Positions 44,633-53,002 of a stretch of DNA of 64,000 nucleotides are shown in pieces. The notes beneath the pieces were generated by a model, which worked only from the letters and a program-made list of their open reading frames with translations, ran no database searches and was not told the origin of the DNA. This DNA comes from Aeromonas veronii. GTDB lineage: Bacteria > Pseudomonadota > Gammaproteobacteria > Enterobacterales > Aeromonadaceae. Within the stretch, counting starts at the first letter, position 1. Each line of letters opens with the position of its first letter. The position numbers were made by a program, and so were the translations under genes. Location: NCBI GenBank assembly GCA_041319085.1, contig CP101033.1:2940501-3004500 (forward strand). The letters are read 5' to 3'.

Positions 44633-46072
44633 TTATTCGACCATCATCACCTTGCAGGTGTTGGTACTGCCCACGGTTTCCATCTTGTCACCGTGAGTCA
44701 GCAGCACCATATCGCCGCTCTGTACCAGACCTTTGGCCTTCAGCACGTCCAGCGCGTCACGGCACACTTCGTAGACCGGCTTGGTCTCGTCACCGTCGAA
44801 CATTACCGGGGTGACGCCACGGTAGAGGTTGGTCCAGGCCAGGGTCTTGTTGTGGGGAGACATGGCGAAGATCGGCAGACCGGAGCTGATACGGGACATC
44901 AGCAGCGGGGTGGTGCCGGATTCGGTCAACGCCACAATCGCCTTGACCCCTTCCAGGTGGTTGGCGGCATACATGGTGGACATGGCCACCGCCTCTTCCA
45001 CCGAGGTGAAGGTGTAGTTCATGCGATGGTTGGAGACGTTCAGACTCGGGTGCTTCTCGGCACCGACACAGACGCTCGCCATGGAGGTTACAGTCTCGAT
45101 GGGGAACTGACCGGCGGCGGTTTCGGCGGAGAGCATCACCGCATCGGTACCATCCAGCACGGCGTTGGCCACGTCCATCACTTCGGCACGGGTCGGCAGC
45201 GGCGCGTTGATCATCGACTCCATCATCTGGGTCGCGGTGATCACCACACGGTTCAGACGACGGGAGTAGCGGATCAGCTTCTTCTGTACGCCAACCAGCT
45301 CGGGGTCACCGATCTCGACACCCAGATCACCACGGGCGACCATCACGGCATCGGAACCGAGGATGATGTCTTCCATCGCCTCATCGGTGGCGACGGTTTC
45401 GGCACGCTCAACCTTGGCCACGATCTTGGCATTGGAACCGGCTTCGCGGGCCAGTTCACGGGCGTAGCGCAGGTCATCACCACTGCGTGGGAAGGAGACG
45501 GCCAGATAATCCACGTTCATCAGCGCGGCTGTCTTGATATCTTCCTTATCTTTCTCAGTCAGGGCCGGAGCGGAGAGACCACCCCCTTTCTTGTTGATGC
45601 CCTTGTTGTTGGAGAGCGGCCCGGCCACGGTCACCGTGGTGTGAATACGGGTACCTTCAACCTGTTCGACTTGCAGTTGCACGCGGCCATCATCCAGCAG
45701 CAGGATGTCGCCCGGAACCACATCATTTGGCAGACTCTTGTAGTCGATGCCGACCTGCTCCTGACAACCTTCACCCTTGCCAAGCGCCGCGTCGAGCATG
45801 AACTTGTCACCGATGGCCAGATAGATTTTGCCATCCTTGAAAGTGGACACACGGATTTTCGGGCCTTGCAAATCGCCCATGATGGCGACGTGACGACCGA
45901 GCTTGGCAGCAATGTCACGCACCTGATTGGCGCGCAGGATATGGTCTTCAGCAGTGCCGTGAGAGAAGTTCATCCGCACCATGTCGGCCCCGGCGCGGAT
46001 GATCCCTTCGAGGATCCCTTCGCGGTCGGTAGCTGGACCGAGTGTGGTTACAATCTTTGTACGTCTAGGCAT
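44633..46072 (-). CDS. pykA: Pyruvate kinase, PykA (type II) form
   Basis: Pyruvate kinase makes pyruvate and ATP from phosphoenolpyruvate and ADP. The 479-residue product from the ATG at 46072 (GGAG 6 nt upstream) begins [15 protein letters not shown] as in E. coli PykA. It shows [21 protein letters not shown], the catalytic KVERAETV (Lys), [17 protein letters not shown] and the monovalent-cation segment TQMMESMI. A HexR-type operator lies about 95 bp upstream, so it is probably under HexR control, as in E. coli and Shewanella. Confidence 0.96.
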   Translation of the reverse strand: MPRRTKIVTTLGPATDREGILEGIIRAGADMVRMNFSHGTAEDHILRANQVRDIAAKLGRHVAIMGDLQGPKIRVSTFKDGKIYLAIGDKFMLDAALGKGEGCQEQVGIDYKSLPNDVVPGDILLLDDGRVQLQVEQVEGTRIHTTVTVAGPLSNNKGINKKGGGLSAPALTEKDKEDIKTAALMNVDYLAVSFPRSGDDLRYARELAREAGSNAKIVAKVERAETVATDEAMEDIILGSDAVMVARGDLGVEIGDPELVGVQKKLIRYSRRLNRVVITATQMMESMINAPLPTRAEVMDVANAVLDGTDAVMLSAETAAGQFPIETVTSMASVCVGAEKHPSLNVSNHRMNYTFTSVEEAVAMSTMYAANHLEGVKAIVALTESGTTPLLMSRISSGLPIFAMSPHNKTLAWTNLYRGVTPVMFDGDETKPVYEVCRDALDVLKAKGLVQSGDMVLLTHGDKMETVGSTNTCKVMMVE

Positions 46073-46166
46073 GAAAGACTCCAATATGAAGTTGATACGA
46101 CTTGCGATTCTGCCCCATCAAGCCCATGGCTCGATGCACCCGTTTGCAAACCATCCGGGTGATTTT

Positions 46167-46181
46167 TGTTATTAAATTACA
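46167..46181. promoter_or_regulatory. HexR-type operator upstream of pykA
   Basis: TGTTATTAAATTACA is a near-perfect palindrome that differs from the HexR consensus (TGTAAT-N3-ATTACA) at one base. It lies between hexR and pykA, 95 bp before the pykA start codon. HexR bound here would respond to 2-keto-3-deoxy-6-phosphogluconate in known systems. Confidence 0.7.
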
Positions 46182-46234
46182 AGTCTACACCAAGGCAGGT
46201 GGCATAGACAGTTGAGAGCCAACGCCCCAGTGAT

Positions 46235-47089
46235 TCAGGAAGAGTGCGGGGTATCGAAGCGGGATTCGCGCAATCCCTCTTTCACTTTTTTCAGATTTTC
46301 GCGAAATTTCATCCCCCTACGCAGGGTAAAACCGGTCGCCAGCACATCTACCAGTGCCAGCTGGGCGATGCGAGATGCCATCGGCATATAGACATCGGTA
46401 TCTTCCGGCACATCCATGGAGAGCACCAGATTGCATTCGCGGGCCAGCGGGGAATCCTTGGCAGTCATGCCGATCACTGTGGCATCGTTCTCACGGGCCA
46501 GCGCGGCGATTTCGACCAGCGCCTTAGTGCGGCCAGTGTGGGAGATCAGCACCACCACATCCCCTTCGCTGCTGTTGATGCAGCTCATGCGCATCATGAC
46601 GATATCGTCAAAACTCACGACCGGAATGTTGAAGCGGAAGAATTTGTTCTGGGCATCGCGGGCAACGGCGGAGGAGGCGCCCAGGCCGAAGAAGCTGATC
46701 TTCTTGGACTGAGTCAGGATATCGACGCAACGATTGATAGCGGAGATATCCAGGCTATTTTTGGCGGCATCCAGACAGGCCATGGTGGATTCGAAGATCT
46801 TGGCGGTGTAGGTATCCGGCCCATCTTCCGCTTCCACATGACGATTTACATAAGGCGTGCCATTGGCCAGGCTCTGGGCCAGATGGAGTTTGAAATCAGG
46901 AAAGCCCTTGGTATCGAGACGGCGGCAAAAGCGGTTGACGGTCGGTTCACTGACGTCGGCCATCTTGGCCAGGGCGGCAATGCTGGAGTGAATGGCGGTC
47001 TGGGGAGACGCTAAAATCACCTCGGCAACCTTGCGTTCTGATTTACTGAAACTTTCCAAGTTGTTCGTAATTTTATCAAGGGTATTCAT
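46235..47089 (-). CDS. hexR: Transcriptional regulator HexR of central carbon metabolism
   Basis: HexR is an RpiR-family regulator with an N-terminal helix-turn-helix (IAALAKMADVSEPTVNRFCRRL, residues about 40-62) and a C-terminal SIS sugar-phosphate domain (KKISFFGLGASSAVA, VVLISHTGRTKALVE). The product from the ATG at 47089 has 284 residues and aligns by eye with E. coli HexR along its length. Known effector is KDPG of the Entner-Doudoroff pathway. It is divergent from glk and upstream of pykA, both typical targets. Confidence 0.95.
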   Translation of the reverse strand: MNTLDKITNNLESFSKSERKVAEVILASPQTAIHSSIAALAKMADVSEPTVNRFCRRLDTKGFPDFKLHLAQSLANGTPYVNRHVEAEDGPDTYTAKIFESTMACLDAAKNSLDISAINRCVDILTQSKKISFFGLGASSAVARDAQNKFFRFNIPVVSFDDIVMMRMSCINSSEGDVVVLISHTGRTKALVEIAALARENDATVIGMTAKDSPLARECNLVLSMDVPEDTDVYMPMASRIAQLALVDVLATGFTLRRGMKFRENLKKVKEGLRESRFDTPHSS

Positions 47090-47439
47090 CATCACCACCA
47101 GGCATTTTTGTAATTTAGCTTCAGTGTCTTTGCACTCAATCTACGGCTAAGCAGGTTTCCAATAAGGCTAAGCACTATACAAGACAAGCGGTTATCGCAA
47201 CTAACGCCTGTCATACAAAGTATGACTCATCTCTAATTATTTCGTACTTTTCGTTACAAAACGTCACTTTTTCGTGAAAGCGCTTACAAATGTTGCAAAG
47301 CAACAACACTGTGAGCAGGCGCACGTTTGTATCGTTCCGGCGAGTGAGCTGGGCTCAGTTGGGGTAGAATGGGCCACCATAATCCAACAATAATGTCGGG
47401 GCAGCACTGTCGTCCCCATCCTGTAACGAAGGAGTTGTT
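47090..47439. other. Divergent hexR-glk intergenic region
   Basis: This 350-bp gap holds no gene. It contains an exact 17-bp palindrome at 47210-47226 (GTCATAC, AAA, GTATGAC). A half-site like the HexR motif, TGTAATTTAG, lies near 47109. A -10-like TAGAAT lies near 47366, about 70 bp before glk. Several short AT-rich direct and inverted segments (GTTACAAAACGTCAC near 47256) suggest regulator binding. Confidence 0.55.
47210..47226. promoter_or_regulatory. 17-bp palindrome between hexR and glk
   Basis: GTCATAC and GTATGAC are exact inverted arms around AAA. The length and position suggest an operator for a dimeric regulator. It does not match the HexR consensus well, so the binding protein is unknown. 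Confidence 0.45.
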
Positions 47440-48408
47440 ATGCAGCATACTCATGCGCTGGTCGGTGATGTCGGCGGCACCAATGCGCGGCTGGCCCTGT
47501 GTGAGCTGGCCACCGGTACTATCTCTCAGGCAAAGACCTACTCAGGTCTGGCCCACCCCAGCCTTGAAGCCGTGGTACGCCTCTATCTGGACGAACACAA
47601 GGTAGAGGTGGGTGAAGCTTGCATCGCCATCGCCTGCCCCATCAACGGTGACTGGGTCGCCATGACCAACCACAGCTGGGAGTTCTCCATCAGCGAGATG
47701 CAGAGCAATCTCGGGCTGGCTCGCCTGCAGGTGATCAACGACTTTACTGCGGTCTCGATGGCGGTGCCGGTATTGGCGGAATCGGATCGCATCCAGCTAG
47801 GCGGCGCGGCGCCGGTGGCTGGCAAACCCATCGCCATCTATGGTGCGGGCACCGGCCTTGGGGTCGCGCATCTGGTCAAGGCGGGCGAACAATGGCTGAG
47901 TCTGCCGGGTGAAGGGGGTCATGTGGATTTTGCCGCCAACACCGAAGAGGAAGATGCGGTATTGCAGGTGATGCGGGGTGAGTTGGGCCATGTCTCGGCT
48001 GAGCGTTTCCTCTCCGGCCCGGGTCTGGTCAATCTCTATCGCGGGCTGGTGAAGTCAGATGGCCGTGAGCCCGAGCCGTTCGCCCCCAAAGACATTACCG
48101 AGCGCGCGCTGGCCGGGGAGTGTCTCGATTGTCGTCGCACCTTGAGCCTGTTCTGCGTGCTGATGGGCCGCTTTGCCGGCAATCTGGCCCTCAACATGGG
48201 CACTTTCGGCGGCGTCTATATCGCAGGCGGCATAGTGCCGCGCTTCCAGGAGTTCTTCACCGGTTCCGGTTTCCGGGTCGCCTTTGAAGACAAGGGGCGC
48301 TTCAAGTCCTACCTCAAGGAGATCCCGGTGTTCCTGATCACCCATGAAGGACCGGGACTGCTCGGCGCGGGCGCTTACTTGCGCCAGTCGATGGGGATCA
48401 CTATCTGA
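47440..48408 (+). CDS. glk: Glucokinase Glk
   Basis: Glk phosphorylates glucose with ATP. The 322-residue protein has the phosphate-1 motif ([17 protein letters not shown]), the substrate-binding [11 protein letters not shown] with its Asp, the [11 protein letters not shown] phosphate-2 motif, and GEGGHVDFA. It belongs to the bacterial Glk family of E. coli, not the ROK family. The ATG has an AAGGAG site. It is divergent from hexR, so HexR control is likely. Confidence 0.96.
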   Translation: MQHTHALVGDVGGTNARLALCELATGTISQAKTYSGLAHPSLEAVVRLYLDEHKVEVGEACIAIACPINGDWVAMTNHSWEFSISEMQSNLGLARLQVINDFTAVSMAVPVLAESDRIQLGGAAPVAGKPIAIYGAGTGLGVAHLVKAGEQWLSLPGEGGHVDFAANTEEEDAVLQVMRGELGHVSAERFLSGPGLVNLYRGLVKSDGREPEPFAPKDITERALAGECLDCRRTLSLFCVLMGRFAGNLALNMGTFGGVYIAGGIVPRFQEFFTGSGFRVAFEDKGRFKSYLKEIPVFLITHEGPGLLGAGAYLRQSMGITI

Positions 48409-48570
48409 TTGAAAAGAGGCGCGAGGCGGGATCATTCATGGTTCAGCCTCGATTCAGTGTGAATGGCATAACGTAGCTGCACGTAACCAAGAGTGTTGTG
48501 CTTCACAAGGGGTGGAAAGCGATGCTCATCCGCTGGATACGTTTGTCACCTGACAAGCCTGAACTGTTTC

Positions 48571-48595
48571 AACCGGCCTTTTGGCCGGTTTTTTT
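48571..48595 (+). terminator. Intrinsic terminator downstream of glk
   Basis: AACCGGCC, loop TTTT and GGCCGGTT are followed by TTTTT. It lies 163 bp beyond the glk stop, which leaves a long 3' region without a gene. Confidence 0.88.
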
Positions 48596-48612
48596 ATGTC
48601 TGACATCCGGGA

Positions 48613-49113
48613 TTACTGGGCTAGCGCCTTCAACTGCGCCTTGTCTGGCGGATTATTCCAGTCGATGGGGCCATGGGTAAAACGGTACTGCAACCGTGGC
48701 AGACTGGTCTCCAGCCACTCTTCGCGAAAATAGGCATAACCCTGATCCCAATCCGGATCATTGGCCCAACCGGTCTGCAGGAAGTAGAGGCGAGTACCCT
48801 GCCCTTCCGGAACAAAGCGCAGACAAACCTGGGTTTTCTGCTGACGGATATGGGGCAGACTGGGTGGAAAATTCCAACTGAAGCTGAGCAGGTCATAGGG
48901 CATGACAGCCATCACCCGGCACCCTTCGCTACCACGCTCGCCTAAGGGAGCATCAGGCCTGAAGTAGATCTCGAAAGGGCCATTCGGTTCGGCCACCATC
49001 AAGCATTCAGGAGCCAGAAAGCTGCGCAGACCGCTCTCGGTGGTCCAGGCGTGCCAGACATCGTCTATGTGCGCCGGAACAAAAATGTTGCCTTCAATCT
49101 GTTTATTGTCCAT
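48613..49113 (-). CDS. SRPBCC/AHSA1-type domain protein
   Basis: The 166-residue cytoplasmic protein has the START-like SRPBCC fold pattern: the N-terminal strand and helix IFVPAHIDDVWHAWTTESGLRSFLAP, central strands (PFEIYFRP, YDLLSFSWNFPPSLP, VCLRFVPEGQGTRLYFLQTGW), and the closing helix with Trp (REEWLETSLPRLQYRF). Such proteins bind hydrophobic ligands or act like Aha1-type co-chaperones. The ligand is unknown. It stands alone and faces glk. Confidence 0.85.
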   Translation of the reverse strand: MDNKQIEGNIFVPAHIDDVWHAWTTESGLRSFLAPECLMVAEPNGPFEIYFRPDAPLGERGSEGCRVMAVMPYDLLSFSWNFPPSLPHIRQQKTQVCLRFVPEGQGTRLYFLQTGWANDPDWDQGYAYFREEWLETSLPRLQYRFTHGPIDWNNPPDKAQLKALAQ

Positions 49114-49274
49114 AAATCAGCGATCCTCAAGCCATCCATACAGTGGACTCCGGCAGTATAGCCCCATGACAAATACAATGGACAGGGCTTAATCACCCCC
49201 TTGTCATTGGCATCAGATTAACCTGCCGCCGTGCGACTACCTCAGCGAACAGGGGCTTGATCCGGGAGGGCATC

Positions 49275-49712
49275 ATGATCCGGCTCATGGAAGAACACGA
49301 CATTCCCCAACTGGCCCGGCTGTTTTTAAAGAGCCGTCGGGATACCTTTCACTGGGTCGAGCCAGCCTGTTTCAGGGCGGATGATTTTGCAACACAGACC
49401 CATGACGAAATCATCTGGGTGGCAGAGCGAGGGGGACATCTATGTGGCTTTATCGCCATCTGGCAGCCTGAAGCGTTCGTGCACCATCTCTATGTCAGCG
49501 CGCAATGGCATGGTCAGGGCATAGGGCGATCCCTGCTCGAACATGGCCTGGCGGATGCGCAGCACCAACCCAGCCTCAAGGTGACAACCCGCAACACCGC
49601 TGCGGTGTATTTTTACCATCGCTTGGGGTGGCAAAGCACTGAAGAGACCGGTCACTGCGAGATAACCGGCCCCTGGTGCAAATTGATCGCCCCTTGGCCA
49701 AAGCGCCCATAG
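49275..49712 (+). CDS. GNAT-family N-acetyltransferase
   Basis: The 145-residue protein has the GNAT acetyl-CoA site (HHLYVSAQWHGQGIGRSLLEHG, with the Q-x-x-G-x-G/A pattern) and the C-terminal NTAAVYFYHRLGWQ strand-helix. The ATG at 49275 has a GGGAGG site 5 nt upstream; an upstream TTG is less likely. The substrate is not clear; small proteins of this shape often acetylate amines or peptide ends. Confidence 0.88.
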   Translation: MIRLMEEHDIPQLARLFLKSRRDTFHWVEPACFRADDFATQTHDEIIWVAERGGHLCGFIAIWQPEAFVHHLYVSAQWHGQGIGRSLLEHGLADAQHQPSLKVTTRNTAAVYFYHRLGWQSTEETGHCEITGPWCKLIAPWPKRP

Positions 49713-50074
49713 GTCAGCGGTCTGATATTGTCTCTCTGTTCACCGTCTACTGGCACTCAACTTAATAAAAAACCCCGAGGTCGCGATAGGAATGGCCGTC
49801 ACCGCCACCTCCGCACAGATCAGGGCGTGCGCGACTCACGCTGGGGGCGCGGTAAGTGGCTTATCAAGGATCATGAGATGCGGTGGAGGTTTATGAAAGA
49901 TCATTCGCCAGTCGTGTAGGTACGTGATAAGGCGGGCCCCTCGCAGTGGGCAGCCAAGGCCACCGCAGTACCGGGTAAAAAAGCCAATAAAAACAATGCC
50001 AGTCAGACTTATCTGACTGGCATTCTGCCCAACGGTATCTTCAATAGCGACATGCTTTACCGCAAACGGATCAC
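49713..50074. other. Gene-free 362-bp region between a GNAT gene and uraA
   Basis: I see no convincing gene here. Near 49770 an A-tract precedes CCCCGAGG. A GC-rich stretch with self-complementary parts (GCGCGACTCACGC, GGGGGCGCGG) occupies about 49825-49855. The uraA terminator is at the right end. A small RNA is possible but not shown. Confidence 0.4.
49996..50023 (-). terminator. Intrinsic terminator of uraA
   Basis: ATGCCAGTCAGA and TCTGACTGGCAT form a perfect 12-bp stem with a 4-nt loop. On the minus strand it is followed by TGTTTTTATT, 52 bp beyond the permease stop. Confidence 0.9.
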
Positions 50075-51313
50075 TCAATCCTTGGCAGCGTCCATCACAC
50101 CCTCTTCGGAGTGCGCAGGCAGGATCAGGTTGAGCAGGATGGCGGCAACAGATGCCAGGCCAACGCCGGCCAGCGCGAAGTCGCCAATCTTCATCTCCAG
50201 CGCACCGACACCGACGGTCAACGTCACGGCGACGATGGCGATATTGCGTGACAGCCCCAGATCCACCTTGGATTCCACCAGCGTCTTGAGGCCGATAGCG
50301 GCGATGGATCCGAACAGCAGCAGCATGATACCGCCCATCACCGGCATCGGGATGGAGGTGAGCAGCGCATTGAACTTGCCGAAGAAGGCCAGAATGATGG
50401 CAAACACGGCGGCCCAGGTCATGGTGACCGGATTGAAGTTGCGAGTGATCATCACGGCACCGGTCACTTCGGCGTAGGTGGTCACGGGTGGGCCACCGAT
50501 GAAACCGGCGAAGCAGACGCCGATGCCGTCACCGGCCAGCGTACGGTGCAGACCCGGATCCTTGGTGTAATCCTTGCCAGTCACGCCACCAATCGCCAAC
50601 ACGCCACCGATATGCTCGATACAGGGGGCAATCGCTACCGGCAGCATAAACAGGGCGGCGGCCCAGTTGATCTCCGGGGTTTCGAAGTGAGGCAGCGCCA
50701 ACCAAGGGCTATTGACCAGACCGTCGAAGTTCACCTGACCCATCAGCACGGCAGAGACATAACCGGCAATCACACCGCACAGGATGGGGATCAGCTTGAT
50801 CCACCCCTTGCAGAACACCGCTGCAATCAGGGTGACCGCCAGTGAGATACCGGCCAGCGTCAACGCAGTCCCCGCAGGCATCACCTGCTCACCACCGGCA
50901 CGGCCCATCGCCATGTTGCAGGCAACCTGCGCCACTGAGAGACCGATCACCATGATCACCGGGCCAATCACCACGGGTGGCAGCAATTTGTGTACAAAGC
51001 CCATGCCCCGCACGCGAATGAGTGCAGCCAGGATGAAGTACATGAAACCGGCAGCAAACAGGCCAAACATGGTGGATGGCAATCCCCAGGTCTGGGTGGC
51101 GTAGATGATAGGGGCGATGAAGGCAAAGCTGGAACCGAGGAAAATCGGGACCTGGCGGCGGGTGCAGAGCTGGAACAACAGGGTTCCCACACCGGCGCCA
51201 AGCAGGGCCATGGAGGGGTTCAATCCGGTGAGCAGGGGCACCAGAACCATGGCACCGAAGGCGACAAACAGGATTTGCAGCCCGGCGACACTTTGCTTGA
51301 CTAAGGAAAACAT
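50075..51313 (-). CDS. uraA: Uracil permease, NCS2 family
   Basis: The 412-residue inner-membrane protein has about 14 hydrophobic segments. The NCS2 core motifs are VAIAPCIEHIGGVLAIGG (the Glu that holds the base) and FAGFIGGPPVTTYAEVTGAVMITR. These match uracil permeases more than xanthine or ascorbate members. The ATG follows AAGGA by 5 nt. An unusual 10-bp inverted repeat sits directly upstream. The gene is single, with its own terminator. A narrower substrate claim would need assay. Confidence 0.88.
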   Translation of the reverse strand: MFSLVKQSVAGLQILFVAFGAMVLVPLLTGLNPSMALLGAGVGTLLFQLCTRRQVPIFLGSSFAFIAPIIYATQTWGLPSTMFGLFAAGFMYFILAALIRVRGMGFVHKLLPPVVIGPVIMVIGLSVAQVACNMAMGRAGGEQVMPAGTALTLAGISLAVTLIAAVFCKGWIKLIPILCGVIAGYVSAVLMGQVNFDGLVNSPWLALPHFETPEINWAAALFMLPVAIAPCIEHIGGVLAIGGVTGKDYTKDPGLHRTLAGDGIGVCFAGFIGGPPVTTYAEVTGAVMITRNFNPVTMTWAAVFAIILAFFGKFNALLTSIPMPVMGGIMLLLFGSIAAIGLKTLVESKVDLGLSRNIAIVAVTLTVGVGALEMKIGDFALAGVGLASVAAILLNLILPAHSEEGVMDAAKD

Positions 51314-51619
51314 GGATGTCCTTAATTTTTTGATAACTGATGGGGATATTTATCACTTTTCAGTTATCACAAGACTTTTTCAAGGCACGAAATGAACACA
51401 AAATCGTCACTCGTGACCTTTTACTGCTTGGGGAGGGCATGAAACTGGCTTTTTAGGCAGGATTCGTTGCTACAAGCATCGAGTACGCGATTTTACGCAT
51501 TATTGTGGCGAACGCCAATCGTTTTTCTATCATGTTTATTGTGTTCAGGGTCAAAAATGCCGCCATCCAGAGGGCGATCTATAATAGATACTGTGAATAA
51601 AGATGGACAAGGAGTCCCC
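51314..51619. other. Divergent uraA-Hint gene intergenic region
   Basis: The 306-bp gap holds a 10-bp inverted repeat (51331-51369), a short palindrome GTCAC-TC-GTGAC (51406-51417), and TATAAT at 51580-51585, about 35 bp before the Hint-protein ATG. No good -35 box precedes that TATAAT. No gene is seen. Confidence 0.5.
51331..51369. repeat. 10-bp inverted repeat in the uraA leader
   Basis: TGATAACTGA (51331-51340) and TCAGTTATCA (51360-51369) are exact complements 19 bp apart, beginning 18 bp before the uraA ATG. It could be an operator pair or a leader hairpin that controls uracil uptake. Confidence 0.6.
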
Positions 51620-53002
51620 ATGTCACAGCCCCCATTCAAAACCAGCCAGCGCCGATTGCTGATCGGCTCTGCCATCGCACTCGCCCTGTTTGCGAACCCA
51701 TTCAGTTATGATTTTACCCACAATGAGTGGCAAATGAATCAGGCCTATGCCAAGTCCTGCTTTGTTGCTGGCACCCGCATCACGATGGCCGATGGCTCCA
51801 TCCGCCCCATCGAAACGCTGCGGGTCGGTGAACAGGTGCTGGATCAGCATGGCGGCAGCAACCAGATCCGGGCGATCGAACGGGTACTGCTGGGAGAGCG
51901 CAGGCTATACGGGATCAACAAGCTGCCGCCATTCTTTACCGCAGAGCACCCTCTGCTGACCACTCGGGGCTGGGCGGCCATCTCACCCGCCATGACCCGA
52001 ACCGAAAACCCGCAACTGACGGTGCTGCCGCTATTTACCGGCATGCAGATAATGTGTCGCCCGGCACATGGCGTGGTGACGGGCAATCTGGCCCTGCAAC
52101 CCCAACCAGAGTTACTGCTGGTGGAGTCACTCTGCTGGATCGAGGCGCCTCCCACTACCGCACTTTTCAATCTGCTGCTCGATGGCAGCCACAGCTATAT
52201 CGCCAATGAGCTGATCGTTCACAACAAAGATGGCGATGGTAGCAGTGGGGGAAGCGGCGGAGGCAGCGATGATAGCGGCGGAGGCAGCGATAGCGGCGGT
52301 GGCAGCAATAGCGGCGGTGACAGCAATAGCGGCGGTGACAGCAATAGCGGCGGTGGCAGCAACAGCGGCGGTGGCAGCAACAGCGGCGGTGGCAGCGATA
52401 GCGATGGGGGCAGTGATGATAGTGGTGGCCAGGGCGAGCATGCTGGCGGTGAACGACATGGTGGCGGTGAACGGCATGCCGGCGGTGAAAAACATGCAGG
52501 GGGAGATCGCCATGGCGGCGGTCGCGGACTTGGCAATGGCCTTGATGACAACGGCGTGGATGCCGTCGATGCCAACGGCAACAAACTCAGAGGCGATGGC
52601 ACTATCGATGACAACGGCGTGGATGCCGTCGATGCCAACGGCAACAAGCTCAGAGGCGATGGCACTATCGATGACAACGGCGTGGATGCCGTCGATGCCA
52701 ACGGCAACAAGCTCAGAGGCGATGGCACCATCGATGACAACGGCGTGGATGCCGTCGATGCCAACGGCAACAAACTCAGGGGTGATGGCACCATCGATGA
52801 CAACGACGTGGATACCGTCGATGCCAACGGCAACAAGCTCAGGGGTGATGGCACCATCGATGACAACGGCGTAGATACCGTCAATGCCAACGGCAACAAA
52901 CTCAGAGGAGATGGCACGGTCGATGATCGCCAGCAAGTGCTTACCGATGAGCAGGAGCGGGCGCTGCTCAACAACGGTTTTCGCCAACAGGGGCAACCAT
53001 GA
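51620..53002 (+). CDS. Secreted Hint-domain protein with His-rich and RGD repeats
   Basis: The ATG at 51620 follows an AAGGAG site and gives 460 residues. A basic start and hydrophobic stretch (RRLLIGSAIALALFA, residues 11-25) look like a signal peptide or anchor. Residues 47-202 form a Hint (hedgehog/intein) domain: Cys47 in CFVAGTRITMADGS, the block-B TAEH at 107-110, and the C-terminal HSYIANELIVHN ending in His201-Asn202. The next residue is Lys, not Cys, Ser or Thr, so splicing is unlikely and cleavage is more plausible. After that come a Gly/Ser/Asn linker (203-272), a His hexapeptide array (273-301), six 21-residue RGD repeats (309-434) and a Gln-rich tail. No toxin domain is seen. Its stop overlaps the lipoprotein start. 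I do not recognise the whole protein. Confidence 0.85.
   Translation: MSQPPFKTSQRRLLIGSAIALALFANPFSYDFTHNEWQMNQAYAKSCFVAGTRITMADGSIRPIETLRVGEQVLDQHGGSNQIRAIERVLLGERRLYGINKLPPFFTAEHPLLTTRGWAAISPAMTRTENPQLTVLPLFTGMQIMCRPAHGVVTGNLALQPQPELLLVESLCWIEAPPTTALFNLLLDGSHSYIANELIVHNKDGDGSSGGSGGGSDDSGGGSDSGGGSNSGGDSNSGGDSNSGGGSNSGGGSNSGGGSDSDGGSDDSGGQGEHAGGERHGGGERHAGGEKHAGGDRHGGGRGLGNGLDDNGVDAVDANGNKLRGDGTIDDNGVDAVDANGNKLRGDGTIDDNGVDAVDANGNKLRGDGTIDDNGVDAVDANGNKLRGDGTIDDNDVDTVDANGNKLRGDGTIDDNGVDTVNANGNKLRGDGTVDDRQQVLTDEQERALLNNGFRQQGQP
52226..52435 (+). repeat. Gly/Ser/Asn hexapeptide linker region
   Basis: The DNA repeats an 18-bp unit encoding variants of SGGGSN and SGGDSN, about residues 203-272. 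It forms a flexible, acidic-to-neutral linker between the Hint domain and the His array. Confidence 0.85.
52436..52522 (+). repeat. His-rich hexapeptide array
   Basis: Five copies of a six-residue unit (H, A/G, G, G, E/D, R/K) place His at positions 274, 280, 286, 292 and 298. The even spacing and flanking acidic residues suggest metal or pH-dependent binding. Confidence 0.85.
52544..52921 (+). repeat. Six tandem 63-bp repeats, each encoding an RGD
   Basis: Six units of exactly 63 bp start at 52544, 52607, 52670, 52733, 52796 and 52859. Each encodes 21 residues that begin DDNGVDAVDANGN and end KLRGDGTI, with small changes in units 5 and 6. Near-identity at the DNA level shows recent expansion. 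The spacing of Asp, Asn and Gly resembles calcium-binding loops. Confidence 0.95.

Noticed and set aside
44693..46162. 489-codon open frame opposite pykA
   Set aside because: It is antisense to pyruvate kinase and has a composition typical of shadows.
52544..52921. CRISPR array
   Set aside because: Units are contiguous 63-bp coding repeats with no unique spacers and preserve the reading frame.
51620..53002. True self-splicing intein
   Set aside because: No Cys, Ser or Thr follows His201-Asn202, and there is no split host protein on both sides.
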